Assembly (NCBI GenBank): GCA_963719025.1
Contig: CAVRBK010000075.1
Coordinates: forward strand, 1-64,000
Direction of reading: 5' to 3'
DNA: 64,000 nucleotides
Source of the DNA: Thiosocius sp963719025
GTDB lineage: Bacteria > Pseudomonadota > Gammaproteobacteria > Chromatiales > Chromatiaceae
In this document: positions 18,964 to 28,288 of the stretch, piece by piece
Layout: every line of letters starts with the position of its first letter
Position numbering within the stretch: the stretch's first letter is position 1
Made by a program: the position numbers and the translations under genes
The notes under the pieces: generated by a model
Database searches by the model: none
Told to the model about the DNA's origin: nothing
Seen by the model: only the letters and a program-made list of their open reading frames with translations

Positions 18964-19445
18964 GCGGGGGCGGACCAGGGCGCCTGATCATCCTCACCAC
19001 GGTCGGTATTGCGATGCTGTTGATGATCCTGCCGATGCCGGACTGGGCACGCCCCTTCCGACCGCAATGGGTCACCCTGGTGTTGGTGTACTGGGCCATC
19101 GCGCTGCCGCACCGGGTCGGGGTCGGCAGCGGCTTCCTCGCCGGCATCGTGCTCGACGCACTCACCGGCACCCTGCTCGGCCAGCATGCCCTGGGGCTGT
19201 CTGTCGTGATGTTCATGGCGCTCCAGCTGCACCAGCGGATCAGGGTGTTTCCGTTCTGGCAGCAGTCACTCGGCATCCTGGTGCTGCTGGTCGTGGAGCA
19301 CCTGTTGGCGCTGTGGGTGATCGGCGCCACCCGTGGCGTCGCACCGAGCCTGAGCTACTGGGCGGTACCGCTGATCGGCGCCTTGTTGTGGCCCTGGATT
19401 TTTGTCACCCTGCGCAAGGTCCGTCGGCACTTCAAGGTCACCTGA
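18960..19445 (+). CDS. mreD: rod-shape-determining protein MreD
   Basis: An inner-membrane elongasome component of 161 residues with about five hydrophobic helices (LIILTTVGIAMLLMILPMPD, WVTLVLVYWAIALPH, SLGILVLLVVEHLLALWVIG). The signature segment RVGVGSGFLAGIVLDALTG is present. The start overlaps the repaired mreC stop by four bases. It is intact. Confidence 0.93.
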   Translation: MSGGGPGRLIILTTVGIAMLLMILPMPDWARPFRPQWVTLVLVYWAIALPHRVGVGSGFLAGIVLDALTGTLLGQHALGLSVVMFMALQLHQRIRVFPFWQQSLGILVLLVVEHLLALWVIGATRGVAPSLSYWAVPLIGALLWPWIFVTLRKVRRHFKVT

Positions 19446-19473
19446 GGGAGCTCCCGCCGAGGTCCCCCACAGC

Positions 19474-21328
19474 ATGCAGTTAAAAGACACCATTCGCGAA
19501 AGCCAGGCCTTCCTGACCCGCGCCATCATCGCGGGACTGCTGGTGCTCGCCGCGGTGCTGCTGCTGAGCTGGCGGATGTTGCAGCTGCAGGTCGTCGACC
19601 ACGAACATTTCACCACGCTGTCACGCGAAAATCGGGTCAAGGTGCTGCCGCTGCCACCGACACGCGGCCTGATCTACGACCGCAAGGGCGTGCTGCTGGC
19701 ACAGAACCGTCCGGCCTACAGCCTGGAAATCACCCCCGAGCAGGTCGACGAACTGGACGCAGACCCTGGCCGAGCTGGCCAAGGTGATCGAGATCGGCGA
19801 GGAGGACCTGGAACGCTTCTGGCGTCTGAAAAAGCGCAAGCGGCGCTTCGACAGCGTGCCGATCCGGGTCAATCTCAGCCAGGACGAGACCGCTCAGTTC
19901 GCGGTGCATCGGCACCGGTTTCCCGGGGTCGACATCAAGGCCCAGCTGCTGCGGCACTATCCGCACGACGTGAAGACCACCCATGTGCTCGGCTACGTCG
20001 GACGGGTCAGCCAACGCGACATGGAACAGATCGACGTCTCCAACTACTCCGGCACCAGCCATATCGGCAAGAATGGCGTTGAGAAGACCTATGAATCGGC
20101 GCTGCATGGCGAGGTCGGCCTCGAGCAGGTCGAGGTGAATGCCGCCGGCCGCCGGGTGCGCACGCTCTCGCCAGACCGCGCCCGAGCCGGGCGTCGACGT
20201 CCATCTGCATCTCGATATCGGGCTGCAGGAGGTCGCGATGAAGGCCTTCGGCGACAACAACGGGGCGGCGGTCGCGATCAATCCGCAAAACGGTGGGGTA
20301 CTGGCCTTTGTGAGTCAGCCCGGCTACGACCCCAACCTGTTCGTCGAGGGCATCAGCCGCAAGAATTACCAGGCCCTGCAGGAAGACGACAGCCGCCCAC
20401 TGTACAACCGCGCGCTGCGTGGCCAGTATCCGCCCGGGTCGACGGTGAAACCCTTCATGGGCCTGGCCGGACTGGAGCGCAATGCCATCCAGTTCGACAG
20501 CAGCGTGTACTGTCCCGGTTTTTACCAGTTGCCCGGTAACACCCACCGCTACCGTGACTGGAAAAAGGGCGGGCACGGTCTGATGGACATCGAATCGGCG
20601 ATCGTGCAGTCGTGCGACGTGTTCTTCTACAAGCTGGCCCACGATCTCGGCGTCGACCAGCTGCAAGGATTACCTGTCGCACTTCGGCTTCGGCCACCGC
20701 ACCGGGATCGACCTCACCGGCGAGTCGACCGGCCTGCTGCCGTCACGGGCCTGGAAGAAACGTGCCCGACGCCAGCCCTGGTATCCGGGCGAGACCCTGA
20801 TCATGGGCATCGGTCAGGGCTACTTTCTGACCACGCCCCTGCAGCTGGCCGCGGCGACCGCGGCCATCGCCAACAACGGCACCTTCTACACTCCGCACGT
20901 GGTCGAATACCTGCGCATCCGTGACACCGGCGAGATCAACCCGATCCCGCCCCGGGTAGCAGGCGATCCCGATCGGGCTGCAGCAGAACTGGGAGGATGT
21001 GCGCAATGCCATGGCCAACGTGGTCGAGGGCGCGCGCGGCACCGCCAAACGTATTCGCAGCAAACACTACCGGATAGCCGGCAAGACCGGCACCGCGCAG
21101 GTGTTCACGGTCCCCCAGGACGACGAGTACGACGAAGAGACCCTGGAGAAGAAGCTGCGCGATCATGCCCTGTTCATCGCCTATGCGCCGATCGAGGACC
21201 CGCAGATCGCGGTCGCGGTGATCGTCGAGAACGGCGGTCACGGCGGTTCGGTGGCGGCACCGATCGCACGCGCGATCATGGATGCCTACCTGCTCCCCGA
21301 GCAGCCGCCCGCGGAGGGGGACTCATGA
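19474..21328 (+). CDS. mrdA: penicillin-binding protein 2, four frameshifts
   Basis: The class B transpeptidase of the elongasome, anchored by an N-terminal helix (AIIAGLLVLAAVLLLSWRML). The dimerisation domain shows PPTRGLIYDRKGVLLAQNRP and GKNGVEKTYESALHG. The transpeptidase has the active-site tetrad STVK in PPGSTVKPFMGLAGL, then SCD in VQSCDVFFYKLA, and KTG in AGKTGTAQVF. One extra base occurs at about 19758-19763, 20171-20172, 20667-20668 and about 20965. Repaired length is about 617 residues, normal for PBP2. The stop overlaps the rodA ATG. Confidence 0.93.
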
Positions 21329-22464
21329 ACTATTCGCCCCGCCAACTCGGCGACCTCACCCCGACCAACCCGAACCGCCGACAGGGACTGCTCGCGGTTT
21401 TTCATGTCGACCTGCCGCTGCTGGTCGGCCTGCTGCTGCTGTGCGGCTTCGGCCTGATCGTGCTGTATTCGGCCTCGGGCGAGAACCTGGCGCAGACCGA
21501 ACGCCAGGCCCTCCGTATCGCGCTGGCCTTGGCGGTGATGCTCGCGGTCGCGCAGATCAATCCCCACACGCTGCGGCGCTGGAGCCCCTGGCTGTATGGG
21601 CTTGGCGTAGCCATGCTGGTCGCCGTGCTGGTATTCGGCGAGGTCGGCAAGGGTGCGCAGCGCTGGCTGGACCTCGGCGTCGTGCGCTTCCAGCCATCCG
21701 AGCTGGTCAAGCTGGCGGTACCCCTGATGATCGCCTGGTACCTCGCGGAGAAACGCCTGCCACCGAGCTGGCAGCGCCTCGCTGCCGCGGCCCTGATGAT
21801 CACGGTACCGGTCCTGCTGATCGCCAAGCAACCGGACCTGGGCACCGCCCTGCTGGTCGCCAGCGCCGGTATCTTCGTGCTGTTTCTGGCCGGCATCAGC
21901 TGGCGCCTGATCGGCGGCCTGTTCGTCACCGCCGGCGCCGCCGCCCCGGTGGTCTGGTACCTGATGCGCGATTACCAGCGCCAGCGGGTGCTGACCTTTC
22001 TCGATCCCGAGAAAGACCCGCTGGGTGCCGGTTACCACATCATCCAGTCGAAGATCGCCATCGGCTCCGGCGGCCTGTACGGCAAGGGCTGGCTCAACGG
22101 CACCCAGTCACAGCTCGATTTTCTGCCGGAACGCCACACCGATTTCATCTTCGCGGTGCTGTCCGAGGAATTCGGCCTGATCGGCGTGCTGATCCTGCTC
22201 GCCCTGTACCTGTTCATCATCGCGCGCGGCCTGTATATCGCGACCCGTGCCCAGGACACCTTCGCCCGACTGCTGGCCGGGGCCATGACCCTGGTGTTCT
22301 TTGTCTACCTGTTCGTCAACACCGGCATGGTCAGCGGCCTGATGCCGGTCGTCGGCGTACCACTGCCGCTGGTCAGCTATGGCGGCACCTCGCTGGTGAC
22401 CCTGATGGCCGGCTTCGGTATCCTGATGTCCATTCACACTCACCGCAGGCTGTTGCCGACCTGA
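21325..22464 (+). CDS. rodA: RodA, SEDS peptidoglycan glycosyltransferase
   Basis: Polymerises lipid II into glycan strands as partner of PBP2. It has 379 residues and is an intact polytopic protein with about ten membrane helices. SEDS hallmarks are RFQPSELVKLAVPLMIAWYL, KQPDLGTALLV, the catalytic-loop region FLPERHTDFIFAVLSEEFGL and the C-terminal GVPLPLVSYGGTSLVTLMAG. It is coupled to mrdA by a four-base overlap. Confidence 0.97.
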   Translation: MNYSPRQLGDLTPTNPNRRQGLLAVFHVDLPLLVGLLLLCGFGLIVLYSASGENLAQTERQALRIALALAVMLAVAQINPHTLRRWSPWLYGLGVAMLVAVLVFGEVGKGAQRWLDLGVVRFQPSELVKLAVPLMIAWYLAEKRLPPSWQRLAAAALMITVPVLLIAKQPDLGTALLVASAGIFVLFLAGISWRLIGGLFVTAGAAAPVVWYLMRDYQRQRVLTFLDPEKDPLGAGYHIIQSKIAIGSGGLYGKGWLNGTQSQLDFLPERHTDFIFAVLSEEFGLIGVLILLALYLFIIARGLYIATRAQDTFARLLAGAMTLVFFVYLFVNTGMVSGLMPVVGVPLPLVSYGGTSLVTLMAGFGILMSIHTHRRLLPT

Positions 22465-22466
22465 TC

Positions 22467-23450
22467 ATGCGAATGCCTTATCTGCTGTACCTGTTACTGG
22501 GCCTGAGCACCCTGGTTCATGCCAAAACACCGGATCAGCTGCGCAATGAATTCATCGATGAGATGGTCTCGCGGCACGGTTTTTCACGCGAGGCGGTGAC
22601 CCGCAGCCTTTACCAGGCGCAGACCCGGCGACCGATCCTCGAGGCGATCGCCCGGCCGGCGGAAAAACGCCTGAACTGGTCCGAGTACCGCAGGATCTTT
22701 CTCACACCGTCACGAATCGACGGCGGCGTGGCGTTCTGGAAGCAGCATGCCGACACCCTGCAGCGCGCCGAAGAGACCTATGGCGTGCCGCCACAGATCA
22801 TCGTCGCGATCCTTGGCGTGGAGACCCGCTACGGCGCCCACACCGGCGGTTACCGCGTGCTCGACGCGTTGCACACGCTGGGCTTTCACTACCCGCGGCG
22901 CGGCAAGTTCTTTCGCGAGCAGCTGAGTCATTTTCTGCGCTTCGCGCGCGAGGAAAACATCGTCCCGACCATGCCGACCGGCTCGTATGCCGGCGCCATG
23001 GGCATGCCACAGTTCATGCCCGACAGCTTCCGCGTCTACGCGGTCGATTTCGACGGCGATGGCCGGCGCGACATCTGGCAAAACCCGCAGGACGTGATCG
23101 GCAGCGTCGCCAACTACTTCGTGAAAAAAGGCGATTGGCGGCGCGGCCGCGCGGTAGCCGCACCCGCCAGTGGCGTTACCGCGGAGCACAGGAAATTCGT
23201 CGATGCCGGCGCCAGGCCCAGCCTGTCGGGCGATGCCCTTATCGCGGCAGGTATCCAGTCGGACATCCTGCGCGGAACAACCGACAAGGCCAGCCTGATC
23301 GAATTCAACACCGACCAGGGCAAGGAGTACTGGGTCGGCCTGCACAATTTTTACGCCATCATGCGCTACAACCCGCGCACCAAGTACGCCATGGCGGTCT
23401 ACCAGCTGAGCGAGGCGATTCGCCAGCGCCACGCGCAGGGGAAGGGTTAG
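22467..23450 (+). CDS. mltB: lytic murein transglycosylase B
   Basis: Cleaves peptidoglycan glycan strands to 1,6-anhydromuropeptides in the periplasm. It has 327 residues with an N-terminal signal (MRMPYLLYLLLGLSTLVHA). It lacks a lipobox Cys, so it is probably soluble rather than a lipoprotein like E. coli MltB. The catalytic Glu is in VAILGVETRYG, followed by GSYAGAMGMPQFMPDSF, DIWQNPQDVIGSVANYF and LHNFYAIMRYN. It starts two bases after rodA. Confidence 0.94.
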   Translation: MRMPYLLYLLLGLSTLVHAKTPDQLRNEFIDEMVSRHGFSREAVTRSLYQAQTRRPILEAIARPAEKRLNWSEYRRIFLTPSRIDGGVAFWKQHADTLQRAEETYGVPPQIIVAILGVETRYGAHTGGYRVLDALHTLGFHYPRRGKFFREQLSHFLRFAREENIVPTMPTGSYAGAMGMPQFMPDSFRVYAVDFDGDGRRDIWQNPQDVIGSVANYFVKKGDWRRGRAVAAPASGVTAEHRKFVDAGARPSLSGDALIAAGIQSDILRGTTDKASLIEFNTDQGKEYWVGLHNFYAIMRYNPRTKYAMAVYQLSEAIRQRHAQGKG

Positions 23451-24353
23451 GTGGCGTTGTGCACAGCCGTCCGCGTTACCGGCCTTTGCCTGGTGGCCGG
23501 ACTGATGGTGACGCTCGCCGGTTGCGGTGGACGGGTGCCCGGTTTTCCGACAGAGCGCGACGGCCCGGGGCGGCATCGTGACATGAGCCGCGTGCCCGAC
23601 GCCGTGCCGCGCGTCGAAGCGCGCAGCCGCGGCGGCAACCCGTCCAGCTACGTGGTGTTCGGCAAGCGCTACCACACCCTGAAGGCCAGCCAGGGCTTCA
23701 GCCAGCGCGGAATTGCGTCCTGGTACGGGCGCAAGTTCCACGGCCGCAAGACCTCGAACGGCGAAAAATACGACATGTACAGCATGAGCGCCGCCCACAA
23801 GCGCCTGCCGATCCCGACCTATGTCGAGGTCACCAACCTGGAAAACGGCCGCCGCGTGGTCGTCCGGGTGAATGATCGCGGGCCGTTTCACGACAACCGG
23901 ATTATCGACCTCTCGTATGCGGCCGCTTCGCGCATCGGCATGCTGGGCAAGGGCACCGCGCTGGTCGAGGTCCGTGCGATCGACCCGCGGGCCCCGCGCA
24001 CCCCGGCCGGCAGGGTCGCACGCGCCCCGACCCCTACGGCGCCAGCCCCAAGGCCGGCAGCGCGCCCGGCCACCACGCCGGCACCGCACCCCGGGAGGCA
24101 GCCCGCCAGCCCGGTCACTCCACAGATCTTTCTGCAGGCCGGCGCCTTCAGCAACAGCGGCAATGCCGAGCGCCTGAAACAGAGGCTCGAGACAGGCCTG
24201 GCCCAGCCGGTCCGCATCATCCCGGTGAGCGCGGCCAATGGCGCGGTGCATCGCGTTCAGGTCGGCCCGCTCGCCTCGGTCGAGGTCGCCGACCAGGTCA
24301 GCGCCCGCCTGCTCAACTACGGCGTCGCCAAACCGCTGGTTGTCATCGACTGA
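23451..24353 (+). CDS. rlpA: rare lipoprotein A (septal/lateral ring lytic transglycosylase), DPBB plus SPOR
   Basis: A GTG start directly abuts the mltB stop. The signal ends in the lipobox LAGC. The double-psi beta-barrel holds GIASWYGRKFHGRKTSNGE, YVEVTNLENGRRVVVRVNDR and RGPFHDNRIIDLS. A Pro/Ala-rich linker of about 50 residues leads to a C-terminal SPOR domain (IFLQAGAFSNSGNAERLKQ, VHRVQVGPL) that binds denuded glycan at the septum. 300 residues, intact. Confidence 0.95.
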   Translation: MALCTAVRVTGLCLVAGLMVTLAGCGGRVPGFPTERDGPGRHRDMSRVPDAVPRVEARSRGGNPSSYVVFGKRYHTLKASQGFSQRGIASWYGRKFHGRKTSNGEKYDMYSMSAAHKRLPIPTYVEVTNLENGRRVVVRVNDRGPFHDNRIIDLSYAAASRIGMLGKGTALVEVRAIDPRAPRTPAGRVARAPTPTAPAPRPAARPATTPAPHPGRQPASPVTPQIFLQAGAFSNSGNAERLKQRLETGLAQPVRIIPVSAANGAVHRVQVGPLASVEVADQVSARLLNYGVAKPLVVID

Positions 24354-24407
24354 GACCTGCCCGTCGGCAATGCGGCAACAATCTTCACCGGCTTAAGGGA
24401 TATCACC

Positions 24408-24437
24408 CTGACAGTGCAGCCGGGCAAAAGTTAGAAT
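24408..24437 (+). promoter_or_regulatory. candidate sigma-70 promoter upstream of dacA
   Basis: CTGACA (24408-24413) and TAGAAT (24432-24437) are 18 bases apart, in the 250-base gap between rlpA and dacA. This gap is the one clear break in the shape operon. Pattern match only. Confidence 0.4.
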
Positions 24438-24603
24438 GCGATCATCCGGACCACCATTCGCCGGCTGGCGATACGACCCGCGGTTTCGCGCGCCGGCCGA
24501 AACGGACGGTGGGGATCTGCGGCCTGAGCCACAGCACGACGAACCCTGACACCGTATCCTTGTCCACCCCGATCAGAAACGTCCTCACGAGGAAAGTAGT
24601 AAC

Positions 24604-25741
24604 GTGCACAAGATCATCGCCAGCCTCACCCTGGGCCTGCTGCTCGCCCCACTCGGCCTGTCGAGCGCGGCGCCTGCACCGGCACCGCCAACGATCGCCG
24701 CCACCGGTTACCTGTTGATCGACATGGACAGCGACGCGGTGCTCGCCGCACGCGACACCGAGCAGCGCCTTGAACCGGCCAGCCTGACCAAGATCATGAC
24801 CGCCTACCTGGTGTTCCAGGAGCTGCGCAGCGGCTCGATCAAGACAAGCGACCAGGTGCTGGTCAGCGAAAAGGCATGGAAGACGCCCGGCTCGCGGATG
24901 TTCATCGAGGTCAACAAGCGGGTGAGTGTCGAAGATCTGCTGAAAGGCCTGATTATCCAGTCGGGCAACGATGCCAGCGTCGCCCTGGCCGAGCATGTGG
25001 CCGGCAGCGAAGAGGCCTTCGCCAACCTGATGAACGATCACGGCCCAGCGACTCGGCATGCGCAACACGCACTTCATGAATGCCACCGGGCTGCCGGACG
25101 AGAACCACTACACCACGCCGCTGGATATCACACGCGTCACCGAGGCGACGATCCGCGAGTTCCCCGAGATGTACAAGCTGTACTCGGTGAAGGAATTCAC
25201 CTTCAACGAGATCCGGCAGCACAACCGCAACAACCTGTTGTGGCGCGACGACAGCGTCGACGGCGTGAAGACCGGCCATACCGAGGCGGCCGGATACTGC
25301 CTGGTCGCGTCCGCCAAGCGCGATGGCATGCGCCTGATATCCGTTGTGATGGGAACCGCCAGCGAAAAGGCGCGGATCCAGGACAGCCAGGCGCTGCTGA
25401 ACTACGGCTTCCGCTTCTACGAGACGCACCGCCTGTATGGGGCGGGCGACCGCCTGACCCGCACCCGCGTATGGCTGGGCGAAAAAGAAGAGCTCGCGCT
25501 GGGCCTCGCCGCAGACCTGCATGTCACCATCCCGCGTCGCCAGTATGACAAGCTGAACGCCCGCACCGAGATCCAGCCAAAGCTCGAGGCGCCGATCAGC
25601 AAGGGCCAGAAGGTCGGCGAGGTGGTGGTCGAACTGAACGGTGAACTGGTCACCCGCCGGCCACTGGTCGCCCTCGAGGAGATGCCCGAGGGCGGCATCT
25701 GGCGCACCGTGGTCGACAATGTGCTGATGCTGCTGGAGTGA
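24604..25741 (+). CDS. dacA: D-alanyl-D-alanine carboxypeptidase (PBP5/6 family), one frameshift
   Basis: Trims the terminal D-Ala from pentapeptide stems. It has a signal peptide (HKIIASLTLGLLLAPLGLSSA). The active-site SxxK is in EPASLTKIMTAY, SxN in IQSGNDASVALAEH, and KTG in DGVKTGHTEAAGYCL. The C-terminal PBP5 beta domain ends TVVDNVLMLLE, an amphipathic membrane anchor. One extra G at 25042-25043 breaks the frame between NLMND and AQRLGMRNTHFMNATGLP. A GTG start at 24604 has GAGGA upstream. About 378 residues repaired. Confidence 0.94.
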
Positions 25742-25747
25742 GCCGCG

Positions 25748-26632
25748 ATGAGTGACGATACCCTGCTGGCCTACCTGAATGGCGAGTACCTGCCGCGCGC
25801 CGAGGCCTGCCTGCCGGTCACCGATCGCGGCCTGCTGTTCGGCGACAGCGTATACGAGGTGGTGCCCGCCTATGGCGGCAGACCTTTCCGCGTGCCCCAT
25901 CATCTCAACCGCCTCGATCGCAGCCTTGCTGCGATCCGCATGGGAAACCCGCTCGACCATGCGCAATGGCGAGCGGTGTTCGAGCGCCTGACCGCGCAGC
26001 TGCCCGGGCAGGACCAGTCGATCTACCTGCAGGTCACGCGCGGCGCCCACCCGGTGCGCAACCACGTGATTCCGCCCGATCTGCAACCCAATGTGATCGC
26101 CTTCACCAGCCCGTTGCGGCAACGCGACCCAGAGCTCGCGCGCCAGGGCATACGGGTGATCACCCTCGACGATATCCGCTGGCATCGCTGTGACATCAAG
26201 GCCACGACCCTGCTGGCCAACGTCCTGGCACGTGCGCGGGCCACCGACGAGGGCGCCGACGAGGCGATCCTGATCCGCGATGGCGCAGCGATGGAGGGCA
26301 CGGCCAGCAACCTCTTCGTGGTCAGCAATGGCCTGCTGATCACGCCACCGGACAGCGACGAACTGCTGCCCGGCATCACCCGCGACCTGGTGCTGGAACT
26401 GGCACGCGAAGCCGGCGTGCCGTATGCACAGGCAGCCATCGGGGCAGCCGACCTGGAACAGGCCGACGAGATCTGGCTGACCAGTTCCACGCGCGAGGTC
26501 GCTGCCGTGGTCGAGCTGAACGGCCGCCCGGTGGGCGATGGGGTCCCCGGGGAACACTGGCATCGCATGGACGCGCTCTATCAGGCCTGTAAGGAACGCC
26601 TGCGCCTCGGGGGAGAATGCGTCGATGACTGA
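25748..26632 (+). CDS. dat: D-amino-acid aminotransferase (class IV PLP enzyme)
   Basis: Interconverts D-amino acids and 2-oxo acids, plausibly supplying D-Ala or D-Glu for peptidoglycan. It has 294 residues and is intact. PLP-binding Lys151 is in CDIKATTLLANVLA. The carboxylate-trap residues are in TRGAHPVRNH, as in bacterial D-amino-acid transaminases, and EGTASNLFVV binds the cofactor phosphate side. It lies six bases after dacA and overlaps the DUF493 gene. The branched-chain or aminodeoxychorismate lyase members of this fold are less likely from this context. Confidence 0.88.
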   Translation: MSDDTLLAYLNGEYLPRAEACLPVTDRGLLFGDSVYEVVPAYGGRPFRVPHHLNRLDRSLAAIRMGNPLDHAQWRAVFERLTAQLPGQDQSIYLQVTRGAHPVRNHVIPPDLQPNVIAFTSPLRQRDPELARQGIRVITLDDIRWHRCDIKATTLLANVLARARATDEGADEAILIRDGAAMEGTASNLFVVSNGLLITPPDSDELLPGITRDLVLELAREAGVPYAQAAIGAADLEQADEIWLTSSTREVAAVVELNGRPVGDGVPGEHWHRMDALYQACKERLRLGGECVDD

Positions 26633-26891
26633 CGATCCACAGGGCTTCGAGTTTCCCTGCGACTACGAAATCAAGGCGATGGGGCTGGACGACGGCAGCT
26701 TTCACGAGGTGGTGATCGAGATCATCAGCCGTCACTGCGGCAGCGTCCGCCACGAGACCCTGCGCAGCCGCAACAGCCGTGGTGGCAAGTATGTCTCGGT
26801 GAGCCTGGTGATCGAGGCCGACAGCCGCGAGCAACTCGATGCCATCTACGACGACCTGACCGCACATGACAAGGTACTGATGCGGCTGTAG
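26625..26891 (+). CDS. ybeD: DUF493 (YbeD) family protein
   Basis: 88 residues from the ATG at 26625, with GGGGGAGA eight bases upstream and an eight-base overlap with dat. It contains the family phrases FPCDYEIKAMG, RNSRGGKYVSVSLVIEAD and YDDLTAHDKVLMRL. The ACT-like fold has no established enzymatic role. In most relatives lipB follows directly; here lipB is about 6 kb further on. Confidence 0.93.
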   Translation: MTDDPQGFEFPCDYEIKAMGLDDGSFHEVVIEIISRHCGSVRHETLRSRNSRGGKYVSVSLVIEADSREQLDAIYDDLTAHDKVLMRL

Positions 26892-27062
26892 CGCCGCGAT
26901 CGCGGCCGACCTCCCCGACCGGCCGCCACCGGCGCCGGCGCTGGTCGGTATTTTCTTGTTTTGCGTCATCTTAAGTTGCGTTTTTTCGCCCCCCCACCTC
27001 GCCCGGCGCACCCGCCAGGCGTTAGCATTGATGGTTAAGCAAATGCGACAGAGAGCCCCTGC

Positions 27063-27980
27063 ATGAACGACCAGACGACCCACACAGAAGCGCCGCAACA
27101 GGCTGCCGGCCAGACTGCCACTCAGTCGGACCTGCAGGCGCAGCTCGAAGCCCTGCGCGGCGAGAATGCGGCACTGAAAAAAGCCAACAGCAAGGCCGTC
27201 CTGCGCTACCAGCGGGAAGAAGAGCTCAAGCCCTACCAGGCCGAACTGATCAGGATGCAGCAGCATCTCGAGCGGACGAAGACCAAGATGATCATTCTGT
27301 TCGAAGGGCGCGACGCCGCGGGCAAGGGCGGCACCATTCGCCGGGTAACGCGCTACATGAACGAGAAGCACTACCGCGTGGTTGCCCTCGGCAAGCCGAC
27401 CGAGGAACAGAAGACGCAGTGGTTCTTTCAGAAGTACGTGCGCGAATTCCCGCGCAGCGGTGAGGTCGTGCTGTTCGATCGCAGCTGGTACAACCGCGCC
27501 GTGGTCGAGCCGGTGTTCGGGTTCTGCAGCGACGCGGAGTACGAGAACTTCATGATCGGTTGCCCCGGTTTCGAGAAGGACCTGGTGCGCCAGGGCACGG
27601 TTCTGATCAAACTTTATTTTTCGGTCACCAAGGGAGAACAGGCGCGGCGTTTCGAACGGCGCAAGACCGATTCACTGCGGCAGTGGAAACTGTCTGAGAT
27701 CGACGTGCAGGCACAGGACCGATGGGATGACTTCACCACGCAGAAATACGAAATGCTGCGCCGCACCCATACCAATCATGCGCCCTGGACGATCATCCGC
27801 TCGAACGACAAGCACCAGGCGCGCCTTAACGCCATGAAGGTGATCCTCAATGCGGTGCCGTACGAGCGCCTCGATCCCAGGCTGGATTTCGTGCCCGCCC
27901 ACAAGGTGGTGATCTCCGGCGCGCGAGAACTGGAACTGATGGAGGCCCAACGCCTTCGCGAGGGTCGCTTCGTCGGCTGA
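27063..27980 (+). CDS. ppk2: polyphosphate kinase 2 (PPK2 family)
   Basis: Transfers phosphate between polyphosphate and nucleoside phosphates. 305 residues. After a short charged N-terminus comes the Walker A EGRDAAGKGGTIRR, the lid and base segment TEEQKTQWFFQKYV, Walker B VVLFDRSWYNRA and RRTHTNHAPWTIIRSNDKHQ. A single domain of this length fits class I PPK2. The next gene is a Na/phosphate symporter, suggesting a phosphate-handling theme. Confidence 0.95.
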   Translation: MNDQTTHTEAPQQAAGQTATQSDLQAQLEALRGENAALKKANSKAVLRYQREEELKPYQAELIRMQQHLERTKTKMIILFEGRDAAGKGGTIRRVTRYMNEKHYRVVALGKPTEEQKTQWFFQKYVREFPRSGEVVLFDRSWYNRAVVEPVFGFCSDAEYENFMIGCPGFEKDLVRQGTVLIKLYFSVTKGEQARRFERRKTDSLRQWKLSEIDVQAQDRWDDFTTQKYEMLRRTHTNHAPWTIIRSNDKHQARLNAMKVILNAVPYERLDPRLDFVPAHKVVISGARELELMEAQRLREGRFVG

Positions 27981-28000
27981 GCACGCAATCCGCACCGCGC

Positions 28001-28027
28001 GGCAGGCCGGCGATCAGCCGGCCTGCC
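28001..28027 (+). terminator. perfect 11-bp hairpin after ppk2, weak T-run
   Basis: GGCAGGCCGGC and GCCGGCCTGCC form an 11-bp stem with a 5-base loop, 20 bases after the ppk2 stop. No T-tract follows, so termination is uncertain. The rest of the 308-base gap to the next gene holds an AT-rich stretch (about 28180-28212) with the palindrome ATAAC-C-GTTAT, a possible promoter or operator. No gene is seen there. Confidence 0.45.
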
Positions 28028-28288
28028 CGACTCCCCTCTCGTCCACCTGTAACGAGGTGCGCGGCCCCTCCTCCTCCCTTACGAAGCCCGCCGGGCATGG
28101 CCAGGAACGCCTCAAAAAACGGCGAGCCACGCCGCTAGTGAAGAGAACGGACGCGCGCCGGCACACCTTTTAACGCGCTGCGGTAACATAACCGTTATTT
28201 TTTCGTAACAGCACGGCCCGTTGCGGAAGATTCGCGGCTCGCGTGGCCCCCGCGCCCGACCGCCATCAACTCGCTGACTGAGTACGCC

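Noticed and set aside
19474..21328. Programmed ribosomal frameshifting in mrdA and other genes
   Set aside because: Sites lack a shared slippery heptamer or stimulatory structure, occur in many unrelated essential genes and are mostly simple one-base gains.
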